Shown: positions 44,629 through 54,112 of the stretch, piece by piece | Layout: every line of letters starts with the position of its first letter | Numbering within the stretch: the first letter of the stretch is position 1 | Assembly: GCA_964540815.1 (NCBI GenBank) | Contig: CAZIOH010000003.1 | Location: 1 to 64,000 of the forward strand | DNA: 64,000 nucleotides | Reading direction: 5' to 3' | Origin: CAZIOH01 sp964540815 | Lineage (GTDB): Bacteria; Myxococcota_A; Polyangia; Fen-1088 | Made by a program: the position numbers and the translations under genes | Notes under the pieces: model-generated | Seen by the model: the letters and a program-made list of their open reading frames with translations, nothing else | Told to the model about the DNA's origin: nothing | The model's database searches: none

Positions 44629-46560
44629 TCAGCGGAAGTTGTCATATTCGTCCGCCCAGTATTCGCCCTCGTAGGGCCAGTATTCCTCGTCGTCGCGAAT
44701 CAAACCTTCGGTCTCGAGCTTGCCGAAGAGATCGCTCGAATAGCGCCCCGCCTGCAGGTTGGCGATCTCGATCTCGAGGCGCTTCTTCTTCCCGATGACC
44801 GCGTCGATGTGGGTGAGGCGCGCCTGACGAAGGATGGACCTCAAGCGATGGTCGAGGTCCTGAAGGGCGCTCTCGGCCAGCCCCGCCGCCGCATCGACCA
44901 GGCCGGCACGAAGCCGCCGCGTCTGTCGACCGAGCTCCTGCAGCTTCACCGTCTCGTTGGCGAAGGGTCCGCCGAGGCTGACCGGACGCGCCAGACGCGC
45001 GACCTGGCGCGCCCTGCCCAGCAGGTCGACGGCGTCGTCGTGGGTCTCACGCGTCTCCTCCCCACCGCGGCTGTCGGCCACCAGCGCCTCGACCTCCGCC
45101 ACCAGGGCGGCGGCCTCGGGCGCCTCCGCGCCCCGCGCCGCGCTTGCCCCGTCGATCGGGGCGGCCCGAGCGGCCGTCAGGGCGTCCCAGATGGCCACCT
45201 CGTGCGGCAGCGCATCCGCCTCCCGGTCGAGCGCCGTCAGATAGGTCACGTACCGGTAGAACCTGGGATCGAGCTTGAGCAGCTCGACGATCGGGTCGTG
45301 CTCCCGGCCGAGCGCATCGCGCGCCAGCAGCCGCCGGTAGAGCGTTCGCCGGTGGTCGGGCTCGGCGATCAGGCGGGACACCTCGGCCTCGAGCGGGGCG
45401 TACCGATCGACCAGCGCCCCGAGGTGCGCGCGCACGTCATCGAACCGGCAGGACTTGAGCTCGATCATCGCGCGCAAGAGCAACACGTCGGGGCCGAGCG
45501 GGGAGCTGGGGAAGGCCCGGTCGAACTGCTCGATGAAGGCGCGCGCCGCCTGGTACTCACCCTTCTGGAACATCGACCACGCGGCCTCGAACAGCGCATC
45601 CGGCAAGCGCTCCGATTCCTCGGGCACTCGAAAGTAGAAGTAGTAGGCGTCGTCGTAGCGCCCCTGCTCGTGGGCGATGCGCCCGAGGGCCAGATAGGCG
45701 AGATCCTTGATGGCCCAGTAGCGCCCGTCGACGAAGAACGAGAAGGCGTCGTTGTCCGCCTGCTCGACGATCTCGCACAGGTTGCGACGGGCCAGCCCAT
45801 AGTGCCGGGTCCGCGCATTCACCAGTCCCCGAAAGTAGAGTGCCGACGCGAAGAAGCGGGACTGGCGCCCGACCACCGCGAAGGCCTCGGCCGCCTCGGC
45901 GAAGCGCCCGGCGCCGTACAGCCCCTTGCCGGACAGGTAGGCCCGCTCGTTGCGCGCGTCCGTGGGCAGTCGCTCTCGCGGCGCGGCCGCGTCGAGGCGC
46001 GCCAGCACGCCGGCCTCATCGTGCGTCTCGAGCGCGATGTCCACCATGGCGCGGTACCCGGCCCCGAAGAAGGGGGATGACGATCCGGCCTCGAGCACCC
46101 GCCGCAGGAAGCCCTCCGCGGCGCGATAGGCCCCGCCCCGCAGCAGGGCCCGCCCGAGCGTGAGCTCCGCCCCCTGGAACTCGGGATCGGCGTGAAACGC
46201 CGCGAAGCGATTCGACTCCACCAGGGTGGCCAGCCGGGCGGTCGCCGCGTGGACGTTGCCCGCGACCAGCTCCTGCTGGGCCAGCGCCAGCCCTGCCCGC
46301 AGCTCCTCGAGCGACCCCGCGCCCCCGCCCGCCCCGATCCGCGCTTGCTCGAGATCCAGGAAGAGGGGCTTGTCCGGCGGCCCGGACCGTGGCTCGTCCG
46401 CCGCCCCCACCGTCGCGTTGCCCGCAGGCGACGGCTGCGCGTGCGCCTCACCCACACCCACGCCCACGCCCACGCCCACGCTGCGCCCGGTGCGATCCAC
46501 CGCGCCCCACGAGGCCAGCGCACTCAAGATCGCCAGGCAGTGCCGCGTGGGATTTCTCAT
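44629..46560 (-). CDS. gltC: GltC-like periplasmic TPR protein
   Basis: 643 residues. The N-terminal signal is unusual: after the basic start the core is GVGVGVGVGVG, coded by a hexamer repeat. TPR-like helical repeats fill the middle (AFAVVGRQSRFFASALYFRGLVNAR, AYLALGRIAHEQGRYDDAYYFYFRVPEES, LFEAAWSMFQKGEYQAARAFIEQF). The C-terminus is highly charged and aromatic (DDEEYWPYEGEYWADEYDNFR). Length, TPR content and this aromatic tail fit GltC, a periplasmic gliding component. Overlaps the next gene by 4 bp (ATGA). Confidence 0.72.
   Translation of the reverse strand: MRNPTRHCLAILSALASWGAVDRTGRSVGVGVGVGVGEAHAQPSPAGNATVGAADEPRSGPPDKPLFLDLEQARIGAGGGAGSLEELRAGLALAQQELVAGNVHAATARLATLVESNRFAAFHADPEFQGAELTLGRALLRGGAYRAAEGFLRRVLEAGSSSPFFGAGYRAMVDIALETHDEAGVLARLDAAAPRERLPTDARNERAYLSGKGLYGAGRFAEAAEAFAVVGRQSRFFASALYFRGLVNARTRHYGLARRNLCEIVEQADNDAFSFFVDGRYWAIKDLAYLALGRIAHEQGRYDDAYYFYFRVPEESERLPDALFEAAWSMFQKGEYQAARAFIEQFDRAFPSSPLGPDVLLLRAMIELKSCRFDDVRAHLGALVDRYAPLEAEVSRLIAEPDHRRTLYRRLLARDALGREHDPIVELLKLDPRFYRYVTYLTALDREADALPHEVAIWDALTAARAAPIDGASAARGAEAPEAAALVAEVEALVADSRGGEETRETHDDAVDLLGRARQVARLARPVSLGGPFANETVKLQELGRQTRRLRAGLVDAAAGLAESALQDLDHRLRSILRQARLTHIDAVIGKKKRLEIEIANLQAGRYSSDLFGKLETEGLIRDDEEYWPYEGEYWADEYDNFR
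46451..46480 (-). repeat. Hexamer repeat (5 x) in the gltC signal sequence
   Basis: Plus-strand CCCACG occurs four times in tandem after one CCCACA, coding Val-Gly pairs in the signal-peptide core. Copy changes would vary the hydrophobic core length in steps of two residues without a frameshift. Confidence 0.75.
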
Positions 46561-47224
46561 TCCGCGAGCTTCACCTCGAGCTCCAGCTTGGGCTCGTATT
46601 CGGGCGGATCGCCGTCCTCGTCCCCCGTCAGCCCGAGGTGCAGCGCTCCCCTGCCTGGCGCGACCACCGCGAACGTGTGCTCGGAGGTATACCCGAGCCG
46701 CGCGGCTCCGACCTTGGTTCCCCCCTTCTGCTCGGCCTTGGGACGGATCTCGAGCCAGACGGTGAGCGCGTGCGGCCCAGGCTTGATCGGCCGCGACGCG
46801 ACCTGGATCAGGTCGTCCAGATCGTTGGTGCTCGACCTGTCGCTCGAATCCCAGATCTCCGCGCCATCCATCAGGAATCGCGCCTTGCGGAGCACGAAGG
46901 CGGGGCTGCCCTTCCAGTGCAACTGGACGTCGAACCGGGTCGGATAGACCGTATCGGCCACCTTCTGGCTGCGCACCCGCGCCTTGAAGAGCTCCTCGCG
47001 GAGCCGGTCGTACTCCGCGCGCAGCTTCTCGAGATCGGCCGCCTCCGCGCCGGGCGCCTGGTGTCCCTGCTTCACGTCGGCGCCCGTCCCGCCTCGCCCG
47101 GAGGACGCGCCCGGGCCGGGGCCATCCACGCCGCCCGCCGCCGCTCCAGCGCTCTTCGCGGCGGCGCCGGGCCAGAGGCCCAGCATGATTCCCAGGGTGC
47201 CCACCGCGAACCGGAGACCGACTC

Positions 47225-47228
<4 letters not shown>
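46557..47228 (-). CDS. Exported coiled-coil/beta protein of the Glt operon
   Basis: 223 residues, family not recognised. A signal peptide (LRFAVGTLGIMLGLWPGAAA) is followed by a Gly/Ala stretch, a coiled coil (LEKLRAEYDRLREELFKARVRSQKVADTV) and a beta-rich domain FDVQLHWKGSPAFVLRKARFLMDGAEIWD...LTVWLEIRPKAE...LELEVKLAE. ATG 47228 overlaps the upstream stop (ATGA) and its own end overlaps gltC. It probably joins barrel proteins to GltC in the periplasm. Confidence 0.65.
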
Positions 47229-47979
<751 letters not shown>

Positions 47980-47983
<4 letters not shown>

Positions 47984-48933
47984 CCGGGGAACCACCCGCA
48001 AAGACCGACCAGGGTGACGATGTTGTGGCTCGTGCGCCCGCGTCCGAGCACCTCCTCTGGGATCGCGAAGTCGCGCAGATCCAGCCGGATCGAGAGGTAG
48101 CGCGCGAGAAAGAGCCTCAGCCCGACACCGACTTGCAAGGTGAGCCCCTGGGCGGTGTCGTTGAAGGTCCGCCCGGCCCCCACCACCCACGACAGGTCGG
48201 CGTGCGTGATCCGGCGCTCACTCCAGCGCAGCTTGGCGTGAATCGGTGCCCACACCATCGCCCCCAGGGCGTTCCAGGCCATGCCCGACTGGAAGTGGTG
48301 CTCCCGGTCGAAGCCCGTGAACGGCTGCTCGAGGCGAAACTCAACCGGATTGCGGGCGAGCAGGGCCTCCACGCCGAAGTCCTCCGACAGCCAGAACACC
48401 ACCGCGGCCCCGTAGGTGTAGGTGGAGGACAGCATGTCGGCGGCGTAGTGGCCACCGAGCAGCGACAGCTCGACGCGGTGTCGCTTGATGAAATCGCGCT
48501 TCTGGACCCCGCGGCGCGCACCGTCGCTGTCGTTCCCACCCTCGCCCTCGAGGCAAGCCAGCGCATGGAGCGCGGCGCCGGGGGCGGCCCCGGCGTCCGA
48601 CTCTGATTCTCGAGCCGAGGCGCCGTCACCGTCACCGTCGTCGTCGTCCGCAGCCGCGGCCGCGGCCCCGGACGCTGGAGGTGACGGCGTGGCGCGCGCC
48701 ACCGGGTCGACCTCCGAGGTCGGGCCCGGCGGCGCGGCTTCCTCGAACGGGCTGTCGCCGGCGGCCCCGGGCGGCGACCTGGCGGCGGCATGCGCGCGCA
48801 CCTCGAGCGACCATAGAACCACGGGCGGAGCGACCGCCGCGCAGAGGGCGAGGATGACCGTCGCGCGTCCCAACGCATAACCGTAGTCCCGGCCGCGTGG
48901 TCCTGGCAAGGCACGACCCCGGGGTTTCCGCAC
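47980..48933 (-). CDS. GltA-like outer-membrane beta-barrel protein
   Basis: 317 residues from GTG 48933. A signal peptide (GRATVILALCAAVAPPVVLW) precedes a Pro/Ala/Asp-rich region and a barrel: RHRVELSLLGGHYAADMLSSTYTYGAAVVFWLSEDFGVEALLA...VGVGLRLFLARYLSIRLDLRDFAI. It is clearly a paralogue of the next gene (HYAADML vs YYASDLF; RLDLRDFA vs RVDLRDHA). The frame is open upstream to an ATG at 49017, but that would overlap the divergent gene start and the bases 48934-49015 are AT-richer, so GTG 48933 is preferred; TTG 48873 is also possible. First gene of the Glt-like operon. Confidence 0.68.
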
Positions 48934-49015
48934 AAACTCGTCGTGGAGTGGCGTTTTTGGCCCGGATCTTTCGAGTCTTTGCTCGAAGAGTGCGATGCTC
49001 GAGTGGGTGGCCATC

Positions 49016-50899
49016 ATGAAAAGGCGCGAACTGTGCGCAGGAGCGGCGCGCAGGTCGCACGTGTCGGTCCGCCAGAGGCGGGTGGCATCGCCGTCGTCGT
49101 CACGCGGGTCACCCGAGTCGCGCGGGTCGCGCGTCGTGGTGACGCTGTGCCCGGGGCTCCTCGCCATCTGCGGTCTGGCGCTTTCGCTGGCACCTCCTCT
49201 GTTGCTCGTTGGAGGCTGCCATTCGGGGTCGGGGTTGTCGCGCATCGACCCAGCGGCTGGAATGTCTGTCGTCGGCCAGCAAGCCCCCACCGACGCCTAT
49301 TCGTCAGACGCCGGCCAAGCCTGTAAGGCGCCCCGCGTCTGCGTGCAGAATCAGGTCTTCACCTGCGGCTCACCCGGCAGCCCCGGCATGCGCATCGAGA
49401 CCTGCGCCGATGCCTGCAGCCTCGGTCGCTGCGTCAGCACCGACTGCGCCCTGGCCGAAGCATCGGATGCCGCCCGCGGGTGTCTCTTCTACGGCGCACG
49501 CGTGGACAACATCGACAGCGACGCGGATTCTCCCACCATGCTGCTCGTCAGCAGCGCCTCGGACAGCGGTGGCAGCATCTCGGTCGAGGCGCGCGCGCCT
49601 GGCAACGGGTCCCCCGGAGACGCCTGGGTCCCATTTGCCTCTGGCTTTCTCGGTGGACGCGCCGCGCAGCGCCTGTGGTTCACCACGCCCGCCGCCTTGA
49701 AGAGCGCCGGTGCCACCGTGGCCGGTGGGTTCCGGGTGGTCACCGAGCATCCTGCGCTGGTGGTGCAGCTCGACAGCGCCAACCTCGATCGCACGGCCCA
49801 GTCGACCGCGGGAACCGTGCTGCGGCCGGCCCAGTCGCTCGGGTATCGACACCGCGCGATGACCTACCCGCAAAGAACCAGCAACACGGTGGATCGGACC
49901 CCGGGCAGCCGCGCCGGCGCGGGACAGGTGGTGGTGGTCGCCACCCAGGATGGCACGGTGGTGAACTTGACGGCCCGGGTGCCGGTGATCGCCGGCGCTG
50001 ATGGGAGCTCGGTCCTGGCCAGCGGCGCTGGGGGGGGCCTCTTCCCGCTCGACGCGGGCGACGCCTTCCAGTTCTTCTCCGCGAACGAAGGGGACGATCT
50101 CACGGGCTCCCTGCTCGAGTCGAACCACGCGATCGCGGTGTTCTCGGGGAATGTCTATTCCAGCTACGGGGCGACGGTCGCGGGGTTCAATGGCGGCGAT
50201 TCGACCCTCGAGCAACTCCCCCCGGTGGAGGCGTGGGGCGGCGAGTACGTGGGCGCCTGGCTGGCCCCGCAGGCGAACTGCGATCCACTCGGATCCTCGA
50301 ACACCGGGCGCTGGTCGGTGGTGGCGGCGGAAGATGGTACGTCGGTGTCGATCGCCGCGGCCAGCGGCGCGACCCTCGAAGGCGTGCCCGTGCAGTTCAC
50401 GCTCGCGGCCGGCGAATCCAGGAACTTCCTGGTCCACGGCGGGACGACCCCGGACGGGACGGTGATCCCGGGAGACTTCGTGCTCTCGGCGGCCGGCGAG
50501 AAGCGCGTGCTGCTCGGGCAATGGCTGGACTGCGAGCCGTCGCTCTCCTGGGGGGTCGACACCCGCCACGGCGTCGACGGGCTGAGCCTGGTGTTGCCAC
50601 CGGGCTTCGACCACGAGCTGGCGATCGTGCGCGAGCGACGCACCGACGTCACGCTCGACGGCACGATCCTGACCACCCCCTTCAGCCCCGCCGGGGGCGA
50701 CGGGAGGTACGAGGTCGGCCGGATCGGCTCCGCGGAGCTCGGGCCGTGTCGCGACCTGCTCGATACCTGCGCCGTCACGCTCGGGAGCGGCGCGCTCGGT
50801 CTCACCTGGCGGGGCATGGATTCCGTTTGCAGCTACGCGGTCACGGTCCCGCCACGCGGCACGGCTTGCGCCCTGCCGAGCACGCAGTGTCTGGAGTGA
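49016..50899 (+). CDS. IgGFc-binding-type surface lipoprotein
   Basis: 627 residues. The signal peptide ends LLLVGGC (lipobox). A Cys-rich segment (CVQNQVFTCGS, CADACSLGRCVSTDC) precedes a large beta-rich domain with FRVVTEHPALVVQLDS, VVVATQDGTVVNLTARVPV, FPLDAGDAFQFFSANEGDDLTGSLLESNHAIAVFSG and KRVLLGQWLDCEPSLSWG, typical of the IgGFc-binding N-terminal family abundant in myxobacteria. It is probably exposed on the cell and binds a ligand or matrix. Start ATG 49016 or ATG 48995; both overlap the region upstream of the divergent GltA-like gene. Confidence 0.78.
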   Translation: MKRRELCAGAARRSHVSVRQRRVASPSSSRGSPESRGSRVVVTLCPGLLAICGLALSLAPPLLLVGGCHSGSGLSRIDPAAGMSVVGQQAPTDAYSSDAGQACKAPRVCVQNQVFTCGSPGSPGMRIETCADACSLGRCVSTDCALAEASDAARGCLFYGARVDNIDSDADSPTMLLVSSASDSGGSISVEARAPGNGSPGDAWVPFASGFLGGRAAQRLWFTTPAALKSAGATVAGGFRVVTEHPALVVQLDSANLDRTAQSTAGTVLRPAQSLGYRHRAMTYPQRTSNTVDRTPGSRAGAGQVVVVATQDGTVVNLTARVPVIAGADGSSVLASGAGGGLFPLDAGDAFQFFSANEGDDLTGSLLESNHAIAVFSGNVYSSYGATVAGFNGGDSTLEQLPPVEAWGGEYVGAWLAPQANCDPLGSSNTGRWSVVAAEDGTSVSIAAASGATLEGVPVQFTLAAGESRNFLVHGGTTPDGTVIPGDFVLSAAGEKRVLLGQWLDCEPSLSWGVDTRHGVDGLSLVLPPGFDHELAIVRERRTDVTLDGTILTTPFSPAGGDGRYEVGRIGSAELGPCRDLLDTCAVTLGSGALGLTWRGMDSVCSYAVTVPPRGTACALPSTQCLE

Positions 50900-50936
50900 G
50901 ACGGCAGACGGCCGCGGTGGTAAAGAGAAGGGTATC

Positions 50937-51731
50937 ATGCTGCGAATCGCGTCGACGGTGATGGCCGTCGCCTTTGCCGGCGCGGGCGCCGTCACCCTCA
51001 GGGTTGAACCGGCGCGTGCGGCGCCAGCCGCCGCCTTGGCCCCCGCCGCCGGGCCGCCGGGCCTCGACCCGGACGCCATCCCGGCCGAGCCCGCGCCATC
51101 CTCGTCAGCCTCCGGCGAAGTGGTGGCGGCGCCACCGGCCGGAACGCTTGCAACCGTCCTCGCACCCACGCGCCCGCGCTTTTCCTTTGCCGTCGGGTTC
51201 GGCACCTCGTTCGATCACAGCGGCACCAGCGACGGACGCACGGTGACCATCCCCGCCTTCGAGATCTCGCTCGGCGCCGGGGACCGGGCGCTCGGATTCG
51301 AGGCCAACCTGATGTCCACCCAGGCGAGCGGCCGGTACCGCCAGGTCACGAACGGGAAGGACGACATCGGCGTGGATCGGGCGGCGCTGGACGGGTTGCT
51401 CGCCCTGCGCCCTGCCTGGATGATCGATCGGATCGGCGGGCGACATCCCCCGCCCCCGACCTCCTATCTCGCGCGCGTCTGGCACTCGTTCACGCTCGAT
51501 GTTGGAGGCACCGCCGAACGCGTCGCGCCCGGCACCGAGTCCGCCTACCGCCTCGGCGGTCTGCTGGCCACGCACGTCGACATCCTCCCCCTCACCTACG
51601 CGGATCATCCGAGCGTGCTCGCCATTCGCATCGGCGCCCGCCGGGTGCTCGCCCCCAAGGCCACCCTGACCAGCGCCGAGGTCACCGACACCAACGTCGA
51701 CCTCTTCGTGAGCCTCGCCGCCGGGTTCTGA
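50937..51731 (+). CDS. Exported outer-membrane-like protein, family unknown
   Basis: 264 residues. Signal peptide (STVMAVAFAGAGAV...ARAAP), a Pro/Ala-rich segment to about residue 75, then beta-rich sequence FSFAVGFGTSFDHSG, ALGFEANLMST, SFTLDVGGTAERV and a terminal VSLAAGF, ending in Phe as outer-membrane barrels do. GAAGGG 5 bp before ATG 50937. It follows the IgGFc-type gene by 37 bp and is probably co-transcribed. No function assigned. Confidence 0.65.
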   Translation: MLRIASTVMAVAFAGAGAVTLRVEPARAAPAAALAPAAGPPGLDPDAIPAEPAPSSSASGEVVAAPPAGTLATVLAPTRPRFSFAVGFGTSFDHSGTSDGRTVTIPAFEISLGAGDRALGFEANLMSTQASGRYRQVTNGKDDIGVDRAALDGLLALRPAWMIDRIGGRHPPPPTSYLARVWHSFTLDVGGTAERVAPGTESAYRLGGLLATHVDILPLTYADHPSVLAIRIGARRVLAPKATLTSAEVTDTNVDLFVSLAAGF

Positions 51732-51912
51732 GGGCGACAGTCACCTCGCTCCTCTGACTATCTCTCGCCCGACGGAAGCGGAAGTCCCGGTGGGCGCTGG
51801 CAGGTCTCATCCCCTCGCCCCGCAGCGCCGGCCAGGCAGAGGGGCCCACTTCACTCCAGCCCTCGGCCCTGTCCAGCTTGACTTGCCGGTCTCGTCATGG
51901 CCAGATATAGCC

Positions 51913-52173
51913 ATGAAGGCGGTCAAGATTGCCGAGCTGAAGGATTGCCTGTCCGAACACTTGCGGGCGGTCGAGCGGGGGGCCGAGGTTGTGGTGACGG
52001 ATCGCGGCAGGCCGATTGCCCGTATCGTACCCTTTTCTTCCGGTCAACCGTCGGCCACGATCGAGCCCGCCAAGGTGCCATTCTCGATGATCCGGGCACG
52101 CAAGCGTTCTCGCCCCGCGCGCTGGTCGGTCAAGTCGGGCGCGTTGCTGATCGCCGAACGCGGCGCCAGGTGA
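51913..52173 (+). CDS. Phd/YefM-type antitoxin
   Basis: 86 residues. KAVKIAELKDCLSEHLRAVERGAEVVVTDRGRPIARIVPF is the canonical DNA-binding N-terminal fold of Phd/YefM antitoxins; the C-terminal part, basic and Ser/Arg-rich, would neutralise the toxin. It overlaps the PIN toxin start (GTGA), the normal antitoxin-first order. A TTGACT at 51878-51883 and TATAGCC just before the ATG hint at a promoter that gives a nearly leaderless message, with autoregulation expected for the family. Confidence 0.88.
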   Translation: MKAVKIAELKDCLSEHLRAVERGAEVVVTDRGRPIARIVPFSSGQPSATIEPAKVPFSMIRARKRSRPARWSVKSGALLIAERGAR

Positions 52174-52622
52174 AAGCCTATATCGACACGTCGGTCCTGC
52201 TTCGGATCGTGCTTGGCGAGCCGCGACCGCTCGCCGAGTGGCGCTCCATCGATCTCGCCTTGACCAGCGAGCTCACCCGGATCGAGGCGTTGCGCACGAT
52301 CGATCGGGCGCGTATCGAGCTGCGCCTTCCTGACACCGCGGTGGCCGAACGGCGGGCGCTCGTCCTCGGGACTCTGGACGGCTTTCATCTGGCCCACCTC
52401 GACGGAGTCGTCCTCGACCGCGCCGCCGAACCGTTCCCCACGCTGGTCCGGACTCTGGATGCCATACATCTGGCGACCGCGGTGCTCTCTCGAGCCGAGC
52501 ACCCGGGCCTCGTGTTCGCCACGCACGACGAGGCTCAAGCCACGGCCGCCCGGTCGCTGGGGTTTGACGTGATCGGCGCCCCTTCCCGCTTGGCTCGTGC
52601 CAGGCTGAGCCAAAGGCCATGA
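52170..52622 (+). CDS. PIN-domain toxin (VapC-like ribonuclease)
   Basis: 150 residues. The PIN acidic residues are visible: YIDTSVLLR (first Asp), TSELTRIEALR (Glu), TLDAIHLATA (Asp) and FATHDEAQATAARSLGFDV (last Asp). PIN toxins cleave RNA in a Mg-dependent way. GTG 52170 overlaps the antitoxin stop. Pairing a Phd-type antitoxin with a PIN toxin is common. All four acidic positions present, so probably functional. Confidence 0.88.
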   Translation: MKAYIDTSVLLRIVLGEPRPLAEWRSIDLALTSELTRIEALRTIDRARIELRLPDTAVAERRALVLGTLDGFHLAHLDGVVLDRAAEPFPTLVRTLDAIHLATAVLSRAEHPGLVFATHDEAQATAARSLGFDVIGAPSRLARARLSQRP

Positions 52623-52629
52623 GCGGAAG

Positions 52630-53706
52630 ATGAGCTCGAGGAAGCCGATGACCGAGCGAGTCGCAGATGACCTCGGCGGTGCCTTCACGGTTGGGTTGGC
52701 GTACATCGGCGACCGGCTGGGGCTGTTCGCGGCGCTCGCGGCGCTGGGACGAGCATCGAGTGTCGACGTCGCGGAACGAACCGGCTTGCAGGAACGCTAC
52801 GTGCGAGAGTGGCTGAACGCGATGGTCGCGTCGGAGTACATCGAGTACGACCGCGACGAGAAGAGCTACTTCTTGACGCCCGAGCAAGACGCGGCCCTGG
52901 TCGATGAGGCCGCTCGGACCTTCGTCGGGGGGGCGTTTGGGTTCGCGTTGCCGTCGCTCCTGCTCGCACCGCGGATCATGGAGGCGTTCAAGCGGGGCGG
53001 TGGAATCTCCTTCGCCGATCTGCCGGCGGAGATTCCAGCGGCGATCGACCGGATGCACCGGCCCTGGTTCGATCACCTGCTGACCCAGCGGTGGCTCCCA
53101 GGAGTTCCCGGCCTGCTCGAACGGCTTTCGAGCGGAATATCCGTTCTCGACGTGGGATGCGGGCTCGGACGATCGACGATTGCCATGGCCACCGCCTATC
53201 CGACGAGCACGATTCTCGGGATCGATCCGCACGCGCCCAGCATCGAAAAAGCGCGAAGTCTGGCCGGCGAGCGCGGGCTCTCCAACGCGCGATTCTCCAC
53301 CCACCCCATCGAGGGGCTATCGAAGGCCAGCGATGCGACCGGTGCGACGGTCAGTGGCGGCGAATTCGATCTCGTCGTCGCGATCGACTGCATTCACGAC
53401 ATGGTCGATCCGGTCGAGTCCCTGCGCGCGATGCGAGGTCTGCTGTCGGCGAACGGCGTGGTCTTTTGGTCGGAGCCGACGGGCTCACGGGATCCCCTGG
53501 AAAATCGCAATCCCCAAGGAAGATTGCGCGCCGGCCTCAGCCCGTTCCACTGCCTGACCGTTTCGCTGGCCGAAGGCGGTGCGGGGCTCGGGACCATCAT
53601 CGGCGAGGCGGGTGTGCGCGAACTGGCGCAGCAGGCGGGGTTCTCGTCCATTCAAAGGCTGGAGATCGAAAGCCCGGTGCAGCAGTTCTTTGCGATGAGG
53701 GGGTGA
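52630..53706 (+). CDS. Class I SAM-dependent methyltransferase with N-terminal winged-helix domain
   Basis: 358 residues. Residues about 10-90 form a winged-helix dimerisation domain (GLFAALAALGRASSVDVAERTGLQERYVREWLNAMVASEYIEYD), as in Rv2258c/O-methyltransferase-like proteins. The Rossmann fold has SAM motif I VLDVGCGLGRST, GIDPHAPSIEKAR and the DLVVAIDCIHDM loop. It methylates an unknown small molecule. Seven bp downstream of the PIN toxin, in the same direction; possibly co-mobile with the toxin-antitoxin pair. Confidence 0.82.
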   Translation: MSSRKPMTERVADDLGGAFTVGLAYIGDRLGLFAALAALGRASSVDVAERTGLQERYVREWLNAMVASEYIEYDRDEKSYFLTPEQDAALVDEAARTFVGGAFGFALPSLLLAPRIMEAFKRGGGISFADLPAEIPAAIDRMHRPWFDHLLTQRWLPGVPGLLERLSSGISVLDVGCGLGRSTIAMATAYPTSTILGIDPHAPSIEKARSLAGERGLSNARFSTHPIEGLSKASDATGATVSGGEFDLVVAIDCIHDMVDPVESLRAMRGLLSANGVVFWSEPTGSRDPLENRNPQGRLRAGLSPFHCLTVSLAEGGAGLGTIIGEAGVRELAQQAGFSSIQRLEIESPVQQFFAMRG

Positions 53707-53723
53707 GCCAGGCACGCCGCGGA

Positions 53724-53925
53724 TCAGGCGCGCTCCCGTTCGGCCAACAACGCCTCGAGCTCGGCGATGGCTTCGAGATCCTCGGGTCGGCCCGCCGCCC
53801 GCTTGGTCCACGTCGTGGGTCAGGCGAGACGAACCGTGGGCCTGCCCCGCCAATCCGCCGATCAGGATCGTCTCGACACCCGCGTCGGCGAAGACGCCGA
53901 CGATGTTTGCAAGCTCGCCCTCCAC
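53724..53925 (-). pseudogene. Nucleotidyltransferase remnant with internal deletion and frame change
   Basis: The N-terminus MEGELANIVGVFADAGVETILIGG...AHGSSRLTHDVD is a MNT-like nucleotidyltransferase fold. Directly after THDVD the frame shifts by one base, and the other frame reads KRAAGRPEDLEAIAEL...LLAERERA stop, the normal C-terminus of this family. So about 100 middle residues including the rest of the catalytic domain are missing. The remaining pieces show a decayed gene rather than a working enzyme. Confidence 0.8.
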
Positions 53926-53935
53926 GCCGGCTGGC

Positions 53936-54070
53936 TCCCGCCCTGCGTACCTCCGCGGCGAGGCGGCCAGCGCGGTCCAACATCTCCCATCGCTCGGCCG
54001 GCGTTCGCATCAGGTTCTGCCTGGGAAGCGTGCGATCGACGTCGCGCTTGTACGCCTCGATGACCGGGTC
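53936..54070 (-). pseudogene. Small partner-protein remnant upstream of nucleotidyltransferase
   Basis: Reads DPVIEAYKRDVDRTLPRQNL...ERWEMLDRAGRLAAEVRRAG, a small protein usually encoded just before MNT-like nucleotidyltransferases. Its start codon is gone: the codon before DPV is CCC, preceded by the stop TAG (54074-54076). The 3' end runs out of frame. With the neighbouring remnant it marks a dead two-gene unit. Confidence 0.7.
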
Positions 54071-54112
54071 GGGCTACTGGCGAACGGGCCGCGGGAGGCC
54101 CCGCGGGTCGCG

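Noticed and set aside
44421..44645. N-terminal extension of GltD overlapping gltC
   Set aside because: The extra 75 residues are low-complexity and precede a normal signal peptide; the DNA holds hairpins.
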